A DNA stretch of 64,000 bases from Bacillus pseudomycoides (lineage in GTDB: Bacteria; Bacillota; Bacilli; Bacillales; Bacillaceae_G), in assembly GCF_022811845.1 (NCBI RefSeq), contig NZ_CP064266.1, positions 2,790,001-2,854,000 on the forward strand. Reading direction: 5' to 3'. A model generated the notes under the pieces. That model saw only the letters and a list, made by a program, of their open reading frames with translations. It did not search any database and was not told the DNA's origin. The translations under genes were made by a program, and so were the position numbers. Below are positions 34,688-43,313 of this stretch, one piece after another (the first letter of the stretch is position 1; the number at the start of each line of letters is the position of its first letter).

Positions 34688-34936
34688 TTGTATTATGAGA
34701 TTGTTACAAGTCCATGCTATGGAACGGTTGAAAAAGTATCTATTAATAAGGACTCTCGAATTTATGAATGGGAGCCACTATTTGCTATTAAAGATATGGA
34801 TGGTAAACTGGAAGTAATCAAAATGGGATGTAGTGGAGAAGTACAGTCTTTAGAAGTAGAAGCAGGAGATAAAGTCATTCCAGGTATGGTGTTAGCTTAT
34901 ATTCAGGAAGACATTTTAATTAGTGGCAGTGATTAA
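34688..34936 (+). CDS. Stand-alone biotin/lipoyl-attachment-like protein
   Basis: An 82-residue protein with the shape of a biotinyl/lipoyl domain: YGTVEKVSINKDSRIYEWEP, then LEVIKMGCSGEVQSLEVEAG and DKVIPGMVLAYIQED. The KM in VIKMG aligns with the modified Lys turn (MKM) of biotinyl domains, but the flanking Met/Ala are not kept. Whether it is modified is unknown. TTG 34688 is used, with AAAGGAATGATG upstream. It is third in the glutamate dehydrogenase operon. Confidence 0.65.
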   Translation: MYYEIVTSPCYGTVEKVSINKDSRIYEWEPLFAIKDMDGKLEVIKMGCSGEVQSLEVEAGDKVIPGMVLAYIQEDILISGSD

Positions 34937-34949
34937 TAATAGAACAACG

Positions 34950-34982
34950 AGGAAGATGGAAGTATTCATCTTCCTTTTTTTG
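34950..34982 (+). terminator. Terminator of the glutamate dehydrogenase operon
   Basis: An AGGAAGATG arm pairs with CATCTTCCT, followed by T7. Confidence 0.85.
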
Positions 34983-35080
34983 TTAAATGAAGGGAGATGC
35001 ACTTTGTTATCAGATTAATTAAAAAAATCTGCATTTAGTGATACAATACAAATTAAGTAGTTCAAAGGAGGAATAGCAGA

Positions 35081-37210
35081 ATGTTTTCCATTGCTCATAA
35101 CAAAATTAGACCTATTGTTTCTCTGCCTGTCGATCAATCTGAAACGGAATGGAATATAGATGTTAATCATATAAAAGAATCTTTTTTATTTCTAAAAAGA
35201 GGAGATCAACTATTTGCATATGTCCATGTGAGGGATTTGCTGTTAAAAAGTGAGGGAATAACGATCCAAGCATTGCTCTCAAATGCTGTTTCACTAGATA
35301 CAATATGTCATCTTAGTAAAAATATTTCCTTAACAGCTCTCTTTCAAATTATTGGGGCACCCATTGCCATAGTGAAAAATGAAAGAGGAGAGTTAACAGG
35401 GTACATAAAAAGAGAGGACATTTTTGCAGAATTATTTAAACAAGAAAATAAAAGTGTAGATATACTGAAAATTATTTTAACGTCTATACCGATGGGGATT
35501 TTTGTAGTAGATCGTGAGAAGAACATTGTCAATTGTAATGAGTCAGGTTTGAAGATGATTAAATCAACTCCTGAAAAAGTACTGAATGTACCAGCAGAAC
35601 AGATTTTTAATGGAGAACATATTAGCAGTGTATTTGCAACAGGAAAAACGATTTTAAATCAACTACAATTAACAAATGAGATGGGAGTATTAGTTGACTA
35701 CAGTCCTATTCCAAGTTTCGACCAAACAATTGAGGGAATGGTCATTATTGTGCAAGATTTACCGATGGTTGAGGATATGGCAATGGAAATTGAGTATATA
35801 AAGGATTTGAATAAAGATTTACATGCAATCTTATCTAGTATTTATGATGAAATATTAGTAGTTAATCATAAAGGGGAATTAATTCGTTATAGTGAAACTG
35901 TTATCAATGACTTTTGGGGAAGCGATTTGAAAGAACTTTTAGGTAAAAATCTTTTAGATTTAGAGGAAAAAGGCTTATTTAGTCCATCTGTTACGCGATT
36001 AGTGTTGGAACAACAAAAAAAGGTATCCATTGTACAAGAGACAAAGAATGGAAGAAAGATATTAGCCGTTGGAAATCCTGTATTTAGTGAAAGTGGAGAG
36101 CTGCATCGTATTATTATTGCTTCAAGAGATATTACAGAAGCCACAAGGTTAAAGACGGAATTACATGAGATGAAAAAGATATCTGAACAGTATAAGAAAG
36201 AGTTGGACAGCTTTAAAAATAAAGATCGTTTTCTTAAGAAACTGATTTATTGTAGTCCTAAAATGGAGCAAATTATAAATCAAGCTAAAAAAATAGCTGA
36301 TTTTTCTTCCAATGTTCTTATTTCTGGAGAATCGGGCGTTGGAAAGGAAGTGATTGCGCAAGCAATCCATCAACTTGGAAACAGATCATCAAATCCATTT
36401 TTAAAATTAAATTGCGGTGCGATTCCCGAAACTTTGTTAGAAAGTGAATTGTTCGGCTATACGAAAGGTGCCTTTACCGGTGCTGATAAAAATGGAAAAG
36501 AAGGATATTTTAAGCGGGCAGATCGAGGGATTTTATTTTTAGATGAGATTGGAGAAATGCCGTTACATCTGCAAGTGAAATTACTCAGAGTGTTGCAAGA
36601 ACAAGAAGTAATTCCAATCGGAAGTACGATACCTACGAAAATAAATGTTCAAATTATTGCTGCCACAAATAAAAGTCTTGAAAAAATGGTCGAAGCTGGC
36701 ACGTTTCGAGAAGATTTATTTTATCGCTTAAATGTCATTCCACTGCAAGTGCCTCCGCTTAGAGAACGAATGGAAGATGTTCCGATACTCGCGTTTCATT
36801 TCTTACAGCAGTTAAATGAAAAATATAATAAAAATTATCAGTTAACTCCTGATGCGCTTAATTTACTAGAGTTTTATTCATGGCCAGGAAATGTAAGAGA
36901 ATTGCAGAATATGATTGAACGCTTAGTAGTATCCGCAGATGATTCGGTCATTGATGCTGAATTTGTTAGTAAATTTCTAACTCCTGGATATGATTTTAAA
37001 AAATCAAAGCCGGTGATTACAAGGGTTTTACCATTACATGAAGCATTGCATTCTGTAGAAGAACAATTAATTTTACTTGCGATGAAGCAGTATAAAACAA
37101 CAACGAAGGCAGCGAAGGCTCTTGGGATAAGCCAGTCTTCTGTTAGTCGTAAATATCAAAAAATCATGAATGAAAAAGAATTGTCGGTTGATACAATTTC
37201 GTATTTTTAA
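35081..37210 (+). CDS. Sigma-54 interaction activator with CBS-like, PAS and Fis-type HTH domains
   Basis: A 709-residue enhancer-binding protein. It has an N-terminal CBS-like pair (about 1-125), two PAS domains (about 128-240 and 245-360, GIFVVDREKNIVNCNESG and EILVVNHKGELIRYSE), and then the AAA+ core. The core shows Walker A GESGVGKE near residue 416, the sigma-54 contact loop GAFTGA near 463 and Walker B GILFLDEIGE near 483. A Fis-like HTH (TTKAAKALGISQSSVSRKYQ) ends the protein. The PAS domains presumably sense a pathway metabolite. It is the likely regulator of the flanking -24/-12 promoters, binding the ATGCAA-NN-TTGCAT palindromes. AAAGGAGG precedes ATG 35081. Confidence 0.93.
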   Translation: MFSIAHNKIRPIVSLPVDQSETEWNIDVNHIKESFLFLKRGDQLFAYVHVRDLLLKSEGITIQALLSNAVSLDTICHLSKNISLTALFQIIGAPIAIVKNERGELTGYIKREDIFAELFKQENKSVDILKIILTSIPMGIFVVDREKNIVNCNESGLKMIKSTPEKVLNVPAEQIFNGEHISSVFATGKTILNQLQLTNEMGVLVDYSPIPSFDQTIEGMVIIVQDLPMVEDMAMEIEYIKDLNKDLHAILSSIYDEILVVNHKGELIRYSETVINDFWGSDLKELLGKNLLDLEEKGLFSPSVTRLVLEQQKKVSIVQETKNGRKILAVGNPVFSESGELHRIIIASRDITEATRLKTELHEMKKISEQYKKELDSFKNKDRFLKKLIYCSPKMEQIINQAKKIADFSSNVLISGESGVGKEVIAQAIHQLGNRSSNPFLKLNCGAIPETLLESELFGYTKGAFTGADKNGKEGYFKRADRGILFLDEIGEMPLHLQVKLLRVLQEQEVIPIGSTIPTKINVQIIAATNKSLEKMVEAGTFREDLFYRLNVIPLQVPPLRERMEDVPILAFHFLQQLNEKYNKNYQLTPDALNLLEFYSWPGNVRELQNMIERLVVSADDSVIDAEFVSKFLTPGYDFKKSKPVITRVLPLHEALHSVEEQLILLAMKQYKTTTKAAKALGISQSSVSRKYQKIMNEKELSVDTISYF

Positions 37211-37215
37211 AGGAG

Positions 37216-37247
37216 AAAGAGAGGAGTCTACGTAGACTCCTCTCTTT
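37216..37247. terminator. Terminator of the activator gene
   Basis: A perfect 32-nt palindrome with arms AAAGAGAGGAGTCTAC and its complement. There is no loop and only a short T run, so it could act on both strands. Confidence 0.75.
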
Positions 37248-37268
37248 GTTGTAATTATGCGGAATGTC

Positions 37269-37296
37269 ATAACTTATGCAAAATTGCATAAGTTAT
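37269..37296. promoter_or_regulatory. Upstream activator palindrome of the aldehyde dehydrogenase operon
   Basis: ATAACTTATGCAA, two bases, then TTGCATAAGTTAT: 13-bp perfect arms. The centre is 70-75 bases upstream of the -24 element at 37355. The core ATGCAA-NN-TTGCAT recurs at 32900-32913. Confidence 0.75.
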
Positions 37297-37352
37297 AATC
37301 GATTCTTTGAGGAAATCGTCAGTTTTTGTATGATTGCTTCGTGTTTTAAATA

Positions 37353-37370
37353 TTGGCACAATTATTGCTT
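37353..37370 (+). promoter_or_regulatory. Sigma-54 promoter of the aldehyde dehydrogenase operon
   Basis: TTGGCACAATTATTGCTT: GG at 37355-37356 and GC at 37367-37368 with the invariant 10-base spacing, a full consensus match. Confidence 0.92.
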
Positions 37371-37410
37371 ATATAATATATGAACGATCGACAAAGGGGG
37401 ATTAGATATA

Positions 37411-38904
37411 GTGCTAGATTTAAAAATGTATCTAAACGGTGAATGGAGAGATTCTAGTAATCAAGAGAAAAGAACGATTATCAACCCTGCGAATGGCAAG
37501 GTTATCGCATATGCACCTGAGGGAACGATTGAGGATGCGAAATACGCGATTGAAGTGGCGAGAACAACTTTTGATAGCGGGATTTGGTCAGAAACATCAG
37601 CTGCTGAAAGAGCATCTTATTTATTTAAAATAGCAGATGAAATTGACAAAAATAAAGAAGAACTTACACGTCTTGAGACGATGGATAATGGGAAAACACA
37701 TCGCGAGGCAGAAGGGGATATTGGAGATGCAGCAGCTTGTTTCCGTTATTATGCGGGGCTGATTACAAAACCAGACGGACAAACATATCATGTAGCTGAT
37801 CCAATGCAGGCTATGGTTGTAAGAGAGCCAGTTGGTGTTTGTGGGTTAATTGTTCCATGGAATTATCCTTTGCTGATGAGTGTATGGAAGATTGCCCCTG
37901 CTTTAGCAGCGGGAAATACGATTGTGTTTAAACCATCTGAAGTTACACCAATTACTGCAACGAAGTTATTTGAAATCTTCGAGAAAATAGAATTACCAAA
38001 AGGTGTTGCCAATATGGTGATGGGTGCCGGGCCAACAGTAGGGAATGAAATTGCAGCAAGTAATAAAGTTGATATGATTTCCTTTACTGGCGGAACAAAA
38101 ACAGGAAAGCACATTATGAGAACAGCGGCAGATAATATGAAAAAGATTTCGCTAGAACTTGGCGGGAAATCTCCAAATATTATTTTTGCGGATGCAGATT
38201 TTGAAACGGCTGTTGATTATGCATTATTTGGTATTTATGCAGGTTCTGGACAAGTATGTTCAGCAGGATCAAGAATTCTTGTAGAAGAAAGCGTTTACGA
38301 TAAATTTGTTAATTGTTTCGTAGAACGAGCAAAGCAAATTAATGTTGGACCTGGTGATAATCCAGAATCAGAGATGGGGCCACTTGTAAGTCAAGAGCAT
38401 ATGGAAAAGGTATTACGCTATATTGAAATTGGAAAAGATGAAGGAGCAGAAATTGCTTGCGGAGGGAATCGTATAATGGTGGATGGGAAAGGTGACGGTT
38501 TCTTTATTGAACCAACAGCCTTTGTCAATGTGAAACCTGATATGCGTATTGTACAGGAAGAAATTTTTGGACCGGTTGTAGTAATCCAAAAGTTTAAGGA
38601 TGAACAGGAAGCAATTGAGCTAGCAAACGGTACGGATTACGGCTTAGCTGGAGGGGTATTTACGGTTGATGGTGCAAAAGCGATGCGCGTGATTCGCAAG
38701 CTACGCGCAGGGATTACGTGGATTAATAGTTATCATCCAACATACAACGAGGCACCTTGGGGCGGATATAAACAAAGTGGTATCGGTCGTAGTTTAGGAA
38801 CATTTGGTTTAGAGGAATTTCAAGAAATTAAGCAGATTAATATAAATCTAGAAGTAGAACCAATTGGTTGGTTTGCAAATAAAAAGACTGTAGAGGTGAA
38901 ATAG
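37411..38904 (+). CDS. NAD-dependent aldehyde dehydrogenase
   Basis: A 497-residue ALDH of the betaine/aminoaldehyde dehydrogenase type. Motifs are VPWNYPLLMSVWK, the catalytic Glu in LELGGKSPN near residue 253, the catalytic Cys in GSGQVCSAGSR near residue 287 and EEIFGPVV. With the diamine aminotransferase it would oxidise 4-aminobutanal or 5-aminopentanal to the amino acid; it could also act on glutarate semialdehyde. The start is GTG 37411 after AAAGGGGG. It abuts the next gene without a gap. Confidence 0.88.
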   Translation: MLDLKMYLNGEWRDSSNQEKRTIINPANGKVIAYAPEGTIEDAKYAIEVARTTFDSGIWSETSAAERASYLFKIADEIDKNKEELTRLETMDNGKTHREAEGDIGDAAACFRYYAGLITKPDGQTYHVADPMQAMVVREPVGVCGLIVPWNYPLLMSVWKIAPALAAGNTIVFKPSEVTPITATKLFEIFEKIELPKGVANMVMGAGPTVGNEIAASNKVDMISFTGGTKTGKHIMRTAADNMKKISLELGGKSPNIIFADADFETAVDYALFGIYAGSGQVCSAGSRILVEESVYDKFVNCFVERAKQINVGPGDNPESEMGPLVSQEHMEKVLRYIEIGKDEGAEIACGGNRIMVDGKGDGFFIEPTAFVNVKPDMRIVQEEIFGPVVVIQKFKDEQEAIELANGTDYGLAGGVFTVDGAKAMRVIRKLRAGITWINSYHPTYNEAPWGGYKQSGIGRSLGTFGLEEFQEIKQININLEVEPIGWFANKKTVEVK

Positions 38905-40287
38905 ATGGGCACGAATGTGAAAAATAAATCTAACGAACAAGATGTGAAGAATACGAGTGTAAATGATTATATTACGAAAGTACTGCAATTAATCGAAAAA
39001 GAGAAGGTTTCTGAAGAGGAAGCAAATTGGATTCAAAAAGAGACGGTAGATGGATTTAGAGAACACGTCAATCCTGGTTTTCTCGCATATAGAAAAACGG
39101 TAACAAAAGATGGGCAATTTGCAGCGGTAGAATGGTCCGACGAAGGATCTTGTTTCATGGACATCAATGGTAAAAAATATATTGATTGTTTAGGAGGGTT
39201 CGGGATTTATAATGTTGGACACCGTAATCCGAAAGTGGTAAAAGCTGTAACAGATCAATTAAAGCGTCAAGCGTTGCATAGTCAAGATTTATTAGATCCA
39301 CTTCGTGCGATTCTTGCAAAGATTTTAGCGGATATTACACCAGGAGATTTGAAATATGCATTCTTTACAAATAGCGGGACAGAAAGTGTGGAGGCAGCAT
39401 TAAAATTAGCAAAAATGTATAGTGAGCGAACAACTTTCATTTCAACAACGCGCGCCTTCCATGGTAAGAGCCTTGGTTCATTATCTGGAACAGCAAAAGG
39501 AATGTTCCGTAAACCATTCTTACCATTAATTCCAGGTTTCCGTCACGTTCCATTTGGTGATATTGATATGATGAGAAAAACATTTGAAACATGTGCATTA
39601 GTAGGAGAGGATGTTGCAGCCATTATTTTAGAGCCAATTCAAGGCGAGGGTGGTATTATTTTACCTCCAGAAAACTACTTGAAACAAGTAAGAGAACTCT
39701 GTGATGAATTCGGGTCACTACTTATTTTTGATGAAGTACAAACTGGAATGGGACGCACTGGGAAAATGTTTGCTGCGGAATTATACGATGTAGTACCAGA
39801 TATTATTTGTCTTGCGAAAGCATTTGGCGGAGGTGTAATGCCAGCAGGTGCAATTGTGGCAAAAGAAAAGGTATTTAAAAGTTGGTTTGATAATCCATTT
39901 ATGCATACAACAACGTTTGGTGGAAACCCTCTTGCATGTGCAGCTGCAATCGCAACAATCCATGTGTTATTGGAGGATAAATTACCAGAACGAGCTGCGG
40001 AAGTTGGAGAGTATTTCTTAAACGGATTGAAAAAAGCAGCCGAAGGACATGAGGATAAAGTTTTTGAAATTCGTGGTCAAGGTTTAATGATTGGGATTGA
40101 ATTCCATAAAGACGAAATTGGCTATGAAGTATCGAAGGCAATGTTTGATCAAGGTATTCTTGTTGCGGGAACATTAATTAATTCAAAAACAATTCGTATT
40201 GAGCCATCGCTTACAATTAGTTATGAAGAAGTAGATACAGTAATCAATGCATTTAAATCAGTGTTATCAGAAGTAAAAGCACAATAA
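38905..40287 (+). CDS. Putrescine/cadaverine aminotransferase
   Basis: A 460-residue class III PLP aminotransferase close in length and sequence pattern to PatA (YgjG): an N-terminal extension before FLAYRKTV, FTNSGTESVEAALKLAKMY, LIFDEVQTGMGRTGKMFA and the PLP-lysine in CLAKAFGGGVMPAGA near residue 296. It moves the amino group of a diamine to 2-oxoglutarate, forming glutamate and an aminoaldehyde. It follows the aldehyde dehydrogenase immediately and is separated from the CoA-transferase by a hairpin. Confidence 0.9.
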   Translation: MGTNVKNKSNEQDVKNTSVNDYITKVLQLIEKEKVSEEEANWIQKETVDGFREHVNPGFLAYRKTVTKDGQFAAVEWSDEGSCFMDINGKKYIDCLGGFGIYNVGHRNPKVVKAVTDQLKRQALHSQDLLDPLRAILAKILADITPGDLKYAFFTNSGTESVEAALKLAKMYSERTTFISTTRAFHGKSLGSLSGTAKGMFRKPFLPLIPGFRHVPFGDIDMMRKTFETCALVGEDVAAIILEPIQGEGGIILPPENYLKQVRELCDEFGSLLIFDEVQTGMGRTGKMFAAELYDVVPDIICLAKAFGGGVMPAGAIVAKEKVFKSWFDNPFMHTTTFGGNPLACAAAIATIHVLLEDKLPERAAEVGEYFLNGLKKAAEGHEDKVFEIRGQGLMIGIEFHKDEIGYEVSKAMFDQGILVAGTLINSKTIRIEPSLTISYEEVDTVINAFKSVLSEVKAQ

Positions 40288-40317
40288 TTCTTTTACACAA
40301 TAACTTTTAAATACAAG

Positions 40318-40370
40318 CCAGTAAAACCATCATGTCGCCTTTTTCTTTCTTATTGGTTTTACTGGTTTTT
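40318..40370 (+). terminator. Hairpin with T run between aminotransferase and CoA-transferase genes
   Basis: CCAGTAAAACCA pairs with TGGTTTTACTGG (12 bp) around a 24-nt loop, followed by TTTTT. It could terminate or attenuate before the CoA-transferase gene, whose ribosome site AGGAGG follows directly. Confidence 0.6.
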
Positions 40371-40388
40371 ACTATAGGAGGATAAGGA

Positions 40389-41576
40389 GTGGAAGGAGCA
40401 CTACAAGGGCTTACAATTATTGATTTATCTCGGGTTCTTGCTGGTCCTTTTTGTACGATGATTCTCGGTGATTTAGGAGCCGAAGTGATAAAAGTTGAGA
40501 ATTTAGGAAATGGTGATGATACGAGAGGATGGGGACCGCCTTTTGTAGGAGGAGAAAGTGCGTATTTCCTTTGTGCAAATCGTAATAAAGAGTCTATTAC
40601 ATTAAATTTAAAATCAGAAATGGGAAAGGAAGTTTTGAAAAAGCTTATTTCTCATGCGGATATCGTTGTGCAAAATTTTAAGCCTGGAACACTTGAGCGA
40701 ATGGGACTTGGGTATGAAGTATTAAAAGAGGTGAAGGAAGATCTTATTCTCGCCTCTATTAGTGGTTTTGGTCAAAGTGGTCCTACTTCCCATCTTCCTG
40801 GTTACGATTATATGATTCAAGCAATGAGTGGACTTATGAGTATAACCGGAGGAAGGAATGAAGAGCCTGCAAAAGTAGGAGTTGCCATTTCAGATGTACT
40901 CACAGGTCTTTTCACGTGTATCGGAATTTTAGCCGCTTTGCAGCACCGAAATAGAACGGGAGAAGGACAAGAAATTGATATTTCTTTATTTGATTCACAG
41001 TTAGCAGCATTAGTAAATGTAGCGAGCAATTATTTATGTACAGGTGAATTACCAGAGAGACTTGGCAATCAGCATCCGAATATTGTTCCGTATCAAGTAT
41101 TTGAAGCGGAGGATGGTGATCTTGTTGTTGCGGTCGGAAACGATGAGCAGTTTCATAAGTTTTGTTTGTTGCTAGGTAGACAAGATTTATCCAGCTTAGA
41201 ACGTTATAAAACAAATGCAAGTCGCATTCAGCATAAAGATGAGCTCGTCAACATGATTGCTATTGAAATGAAGAAGAAAAAGAAAGAGGAATGGAAACAA
41301 CTTTTGGATGAAGCAGGAATTCCAAATGGACCAATTCTTAATGTGAAAGAAGCGCTAGAAACAGAGCAAGCCGTGGCGAGAGATATGACGGTTCATATGA
41401 AACATCCAACAATTGAAAATCTTAAACTTGTAGGTTCACCATTAAAGCTTTCAAGGACACCAGTACAGATGCAAAAATATCCACCACTCCACGGGGAACA
41501 TACAGAAAAGATTTTGCGGAAATTAGGGTGTTCTCAGGAAATCATTACGAGAATGACAAAAAATCAATGGATATAA
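40389..41576 (+). CDS. CaiB/BaiF family CoA-transferase
   Basis: Family III CoA-transferase of 395 residues. It opens GLTIIDLSRVLAGPFCTMIL, with GDLGAEVIKVE, and the catalytic Asp is in AISDVLTGLFT near residue 170. Beside a glutaryl-CoA-type dehydrogenase it most plausibly moves CoA from succinyl-CoA to glutarate. The start is GTG 40389. The gap to the next gene is 13 bases. Confidence 0.87.
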   Translation: MEGALQGLTIIDLSRVLAGPFCTMILGDLGAEVIKVENLGNGDDTRGWGPPFVGGESAYFLCANRNKESITLNLKSEMGKEVLKKLISHADIVVQNFKPGTLERMGLGYEVLKEVKEDLILASISGFGQSGPTSHLPGYDYMIQAMSGLMSITGGRNEEPAKVGVAISDVLTGLFTCIGILAALQHRNRTGEGQEIDISLFDSQLAALVNVASNYLCTGELPERLGNQHPNIVPYQVFEAEDGDLVVAVGNDEQFHKFCLLLGRQDLSSLERYKTNASRIQHKDELVNMIAIEMKKKKKEEWKQLLDEAGIPNGPILNVKEALETEQAVARDMTVHMKHPTIENLKLVGSPLKLSRTPVQMQKYPPLHGEHTEKILRKLGCSQEIITRMTKNQWI

Positions 41577-41589
41577 GGAGGCAGTACAA

Positions 41590-42807
41590 ATGAATTTTTC
41601 GTTAACAGAAGAACAACAAAGTGTTAGAAAAGTAGTGAGGTCCTTTGTAGATAATGAAATTATTCCATATATTAAAGAATGGGATGAAAAAGGACATTTT
41701 GAACAAAAAATCTTGAAGCGTTTAGCAGAACTGCAATTTATGGGCGTTTGTATCCCAGAACAATATGGCGGAGTGGGCATGGACTATAATACGCTGGCTA
41801 TTGTTTGTGAAGAATTAGAACGCGGTGACACTGCTTTTCGTACAGCTGTATCTGTACATACGGGGCTAAATAGCATGACACTCCTTCAATGGGGAACAGA
41901 AGAGCAGAAACAAAAGTACCTTGTTCCACAAGCGAAAGGTGAAAAGATTGGGGCATTCGGTTTAACGGAACCGAATGCAGGATCAGATGTCGTTGCGATG
42001 CAAACGACTGCGGTAAAACAAGGCGATTATTACGTCTTAAATGGATTAAAAACGTGGATTTCGTTATGTGATGTGGCAGATCACTTTTTAATATTCGCGA
42101 AAACAAATTCGGAATTAAAGCACCGCGGTATTTCTTGTTTTATCGTAGAACGAACATTTCCTGGAGTATCGACAAAAGCGATAAAAGGAAAACTTGGTAT
42201 TAGAGCTGGCAATACAGGTGAAGTATTTTTAGATGAAGTAAAAGTACCGGTAGGAAACCTGCTTGGAGAAGAAGGAGAAGGATTCAAAATTGCCATGGCT
42301 TCATTAGATAATGGGCGTTTTACAGTCGCAGCAGGTGCATGCGGACTGATTCAAGCAAGTTTGGAAGCAAGTGTAAAGTATTGTGAAGAGAGAAAAACAT
42401 TTGGAAAAGAAATCGGAAAACATCAGCTTGTGCAGCAAATGATTGCGAAAATGTCTGCGAACCTTGAAATATCACGCTTATTGGTTTATAAAGCTGGGTG
42501 GTTAAAAAATGAAGGGAAACGTAATACACGTGAAACTTCTTTAGCAAAATGGATCGCTTGTGACGCTGCATTTGAAGCGGCAAATGATGCAGTGCAGGTG
42601 CACGGGGCATATGGATATTCAAATGAATTTCCAGTAGAACGATATTTACGAAATGCAAAAGCTCCAGTTATTTACGAAGGAACACGTGAGATTCATACCA
42701 TTATGCAAGCGGAATACGCACTTGGTTATCGCTCTGATAAGGAACTTCGTAATATGTTACCGAAGTGGCCTTTTGAAGAAAGTGAGGCAGAAATGGTAAC
42801 GAAATAA
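41590..42807 (+). CDS. Acyl-CoA dehydrogenase, glutaryl-CoA dehydrogenase type
   Basis: A 405-residue FAD acyl-CoA dehydrogenase. It shows GAFGLTEPNAGSDV, WISLCDVADHFLIFAKT, RKTFGKEIGKHQLVQ and the catalytic Glu in APVIYEGTREIHTIMQAEYA, the late position used by glutaryl-CoA and short-chain enzymes. Its substrate is inferred as glutaryl-CoA from the CoA-transferase partner, giving crotonyl-CoA. GGAGGCAG precedes ATG 41590. Confidence 0.87.
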   Translation: MNFSLTEEQQSVRKVVRSFVDNEIIPYIKEWDEKGHFEQKILKRLAELQFMGVCIPEQYGGVGMDYNTLAIVCEELERGDTAFRTAVSVHTGLNSMTLLQWGTEEQKQKYLVPQAKGEKIGAFGLTEPNAGSDVVAMQTTAVKQGDYYVLNGLKTWISLCDVADHFLIFAKTNSELKHRGISCFIVERTFPGVSTKAIKGKLGIRAGNTGEVFLDEVKVPVGNLLGEEGEGFKIAMASLDNGRFTVAAGACGLIQASLEASVKYCEERKTFGKEIGKHQLVQQMIAKMSANLEISRLLVYKAGWLKNEGKRNTRETSLAKWIACDAAFEAANDAVQVHGAYGYSNEFPVERYLRNAKAPVIYEGTREIHTIMQAEYALGYRSDKELRNMLPKWPFEESEAEMVTK

Positions 42808-42813
42808 AATAGG

Positions 42814-42847
42814 AAGGCAGTGCAACGAAGGTTGCACTGCCTTTTTT
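42814..42847 (+). terminator. Terminator of the diamine catabolism operon
   Basis: A 13-bp perfect stem (AAGGCAGTGCAAC / GTTGCACTGCCTT) with a 4-nt loop and T run. Confidence 0.92.
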
Positions 42848-42879
42848 GTTATATTTTAAACTTACAAGTATTTACATAT

Positions 42880-42923
42880 CTTTTGTCTTAGTGTACTATT
42901 TAACCAATACACTAAGACAAAAG
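42880..42923. promoter_or_regulatory. Operator of the GntR/YtrA-type regulator
   Basis: A perfect 16-bp inverted repeat, CTTTTGTCTTAGTGTA / TACACTAAGACAAAAG, separated by 12 bases. The inner AGTGTA...TACACT half-sites resemble the YtrA operator of B. subtilis as I recall it. The right arm runs into the gntR ribosome site. Confidence 0.8.
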
Positions 42924-42933
42924 GAGGGGGGAA

Positions 42934-43311
42934 ATGAAAATTGAGTTTTCTCCTAACATACCGATTTATATTCAGGTGATGGAATACATAAAAAAAGAAA
43001 TTGTAACAGGTCATTTATTACCTGGTGACAAAATTCCTTCTGTACGTGAATTAGCGAGTGAGTTACAGGTCAATCCAAATACAATTCAGCGTACATTTCA
43101 AGAACTAGAGAGGGAAGGTATCGTTGTAACACGCAGAGGAATGGGAAGATATGTAACAAGCGAAGGAGAGAAAATTATGGAGCTGCGCAAAGATATGGCA
43201 AAAGAACTGCTTCATTCTTTTATAAATGGAATGGACAATTTAGGGTTTTCAGAAGAGGAAATTCTCTCGATTCTTCGTTCTTCATTAGAAGAGAAAAGGG
43301 AGGAGAACTGA
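42934..43311 (+). CDS. GntR-family regulator, YtrA subfamily
   Basis: A 125-residue repressor with an N-terminal GntR winged helix (IPIYIQVMEYIKKEIVTG, DKIPSVRELASELQVNPNTI, TFQELEREGIV, RRGMGRYV) and only a short helical C-terminal tail, as in the YtrA group that controls ABC transporters. It is first of a five-gene transporter operon and probably autoregulated through the inverted repeat just upstream. Confidence 0.92.
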   Translation: MKIEFSPNIPIYIQVMEYIKKEIVTGHLLPGDKIPSVRELASELQVNPNTIQRTFQELEREGIVVTRRGMGRYVTSEGEKIMELRKDMAKELLHSFINGMDNLGFSEEEILSILRSSLEEKREEN

Positions 43312-43313
43312 AG

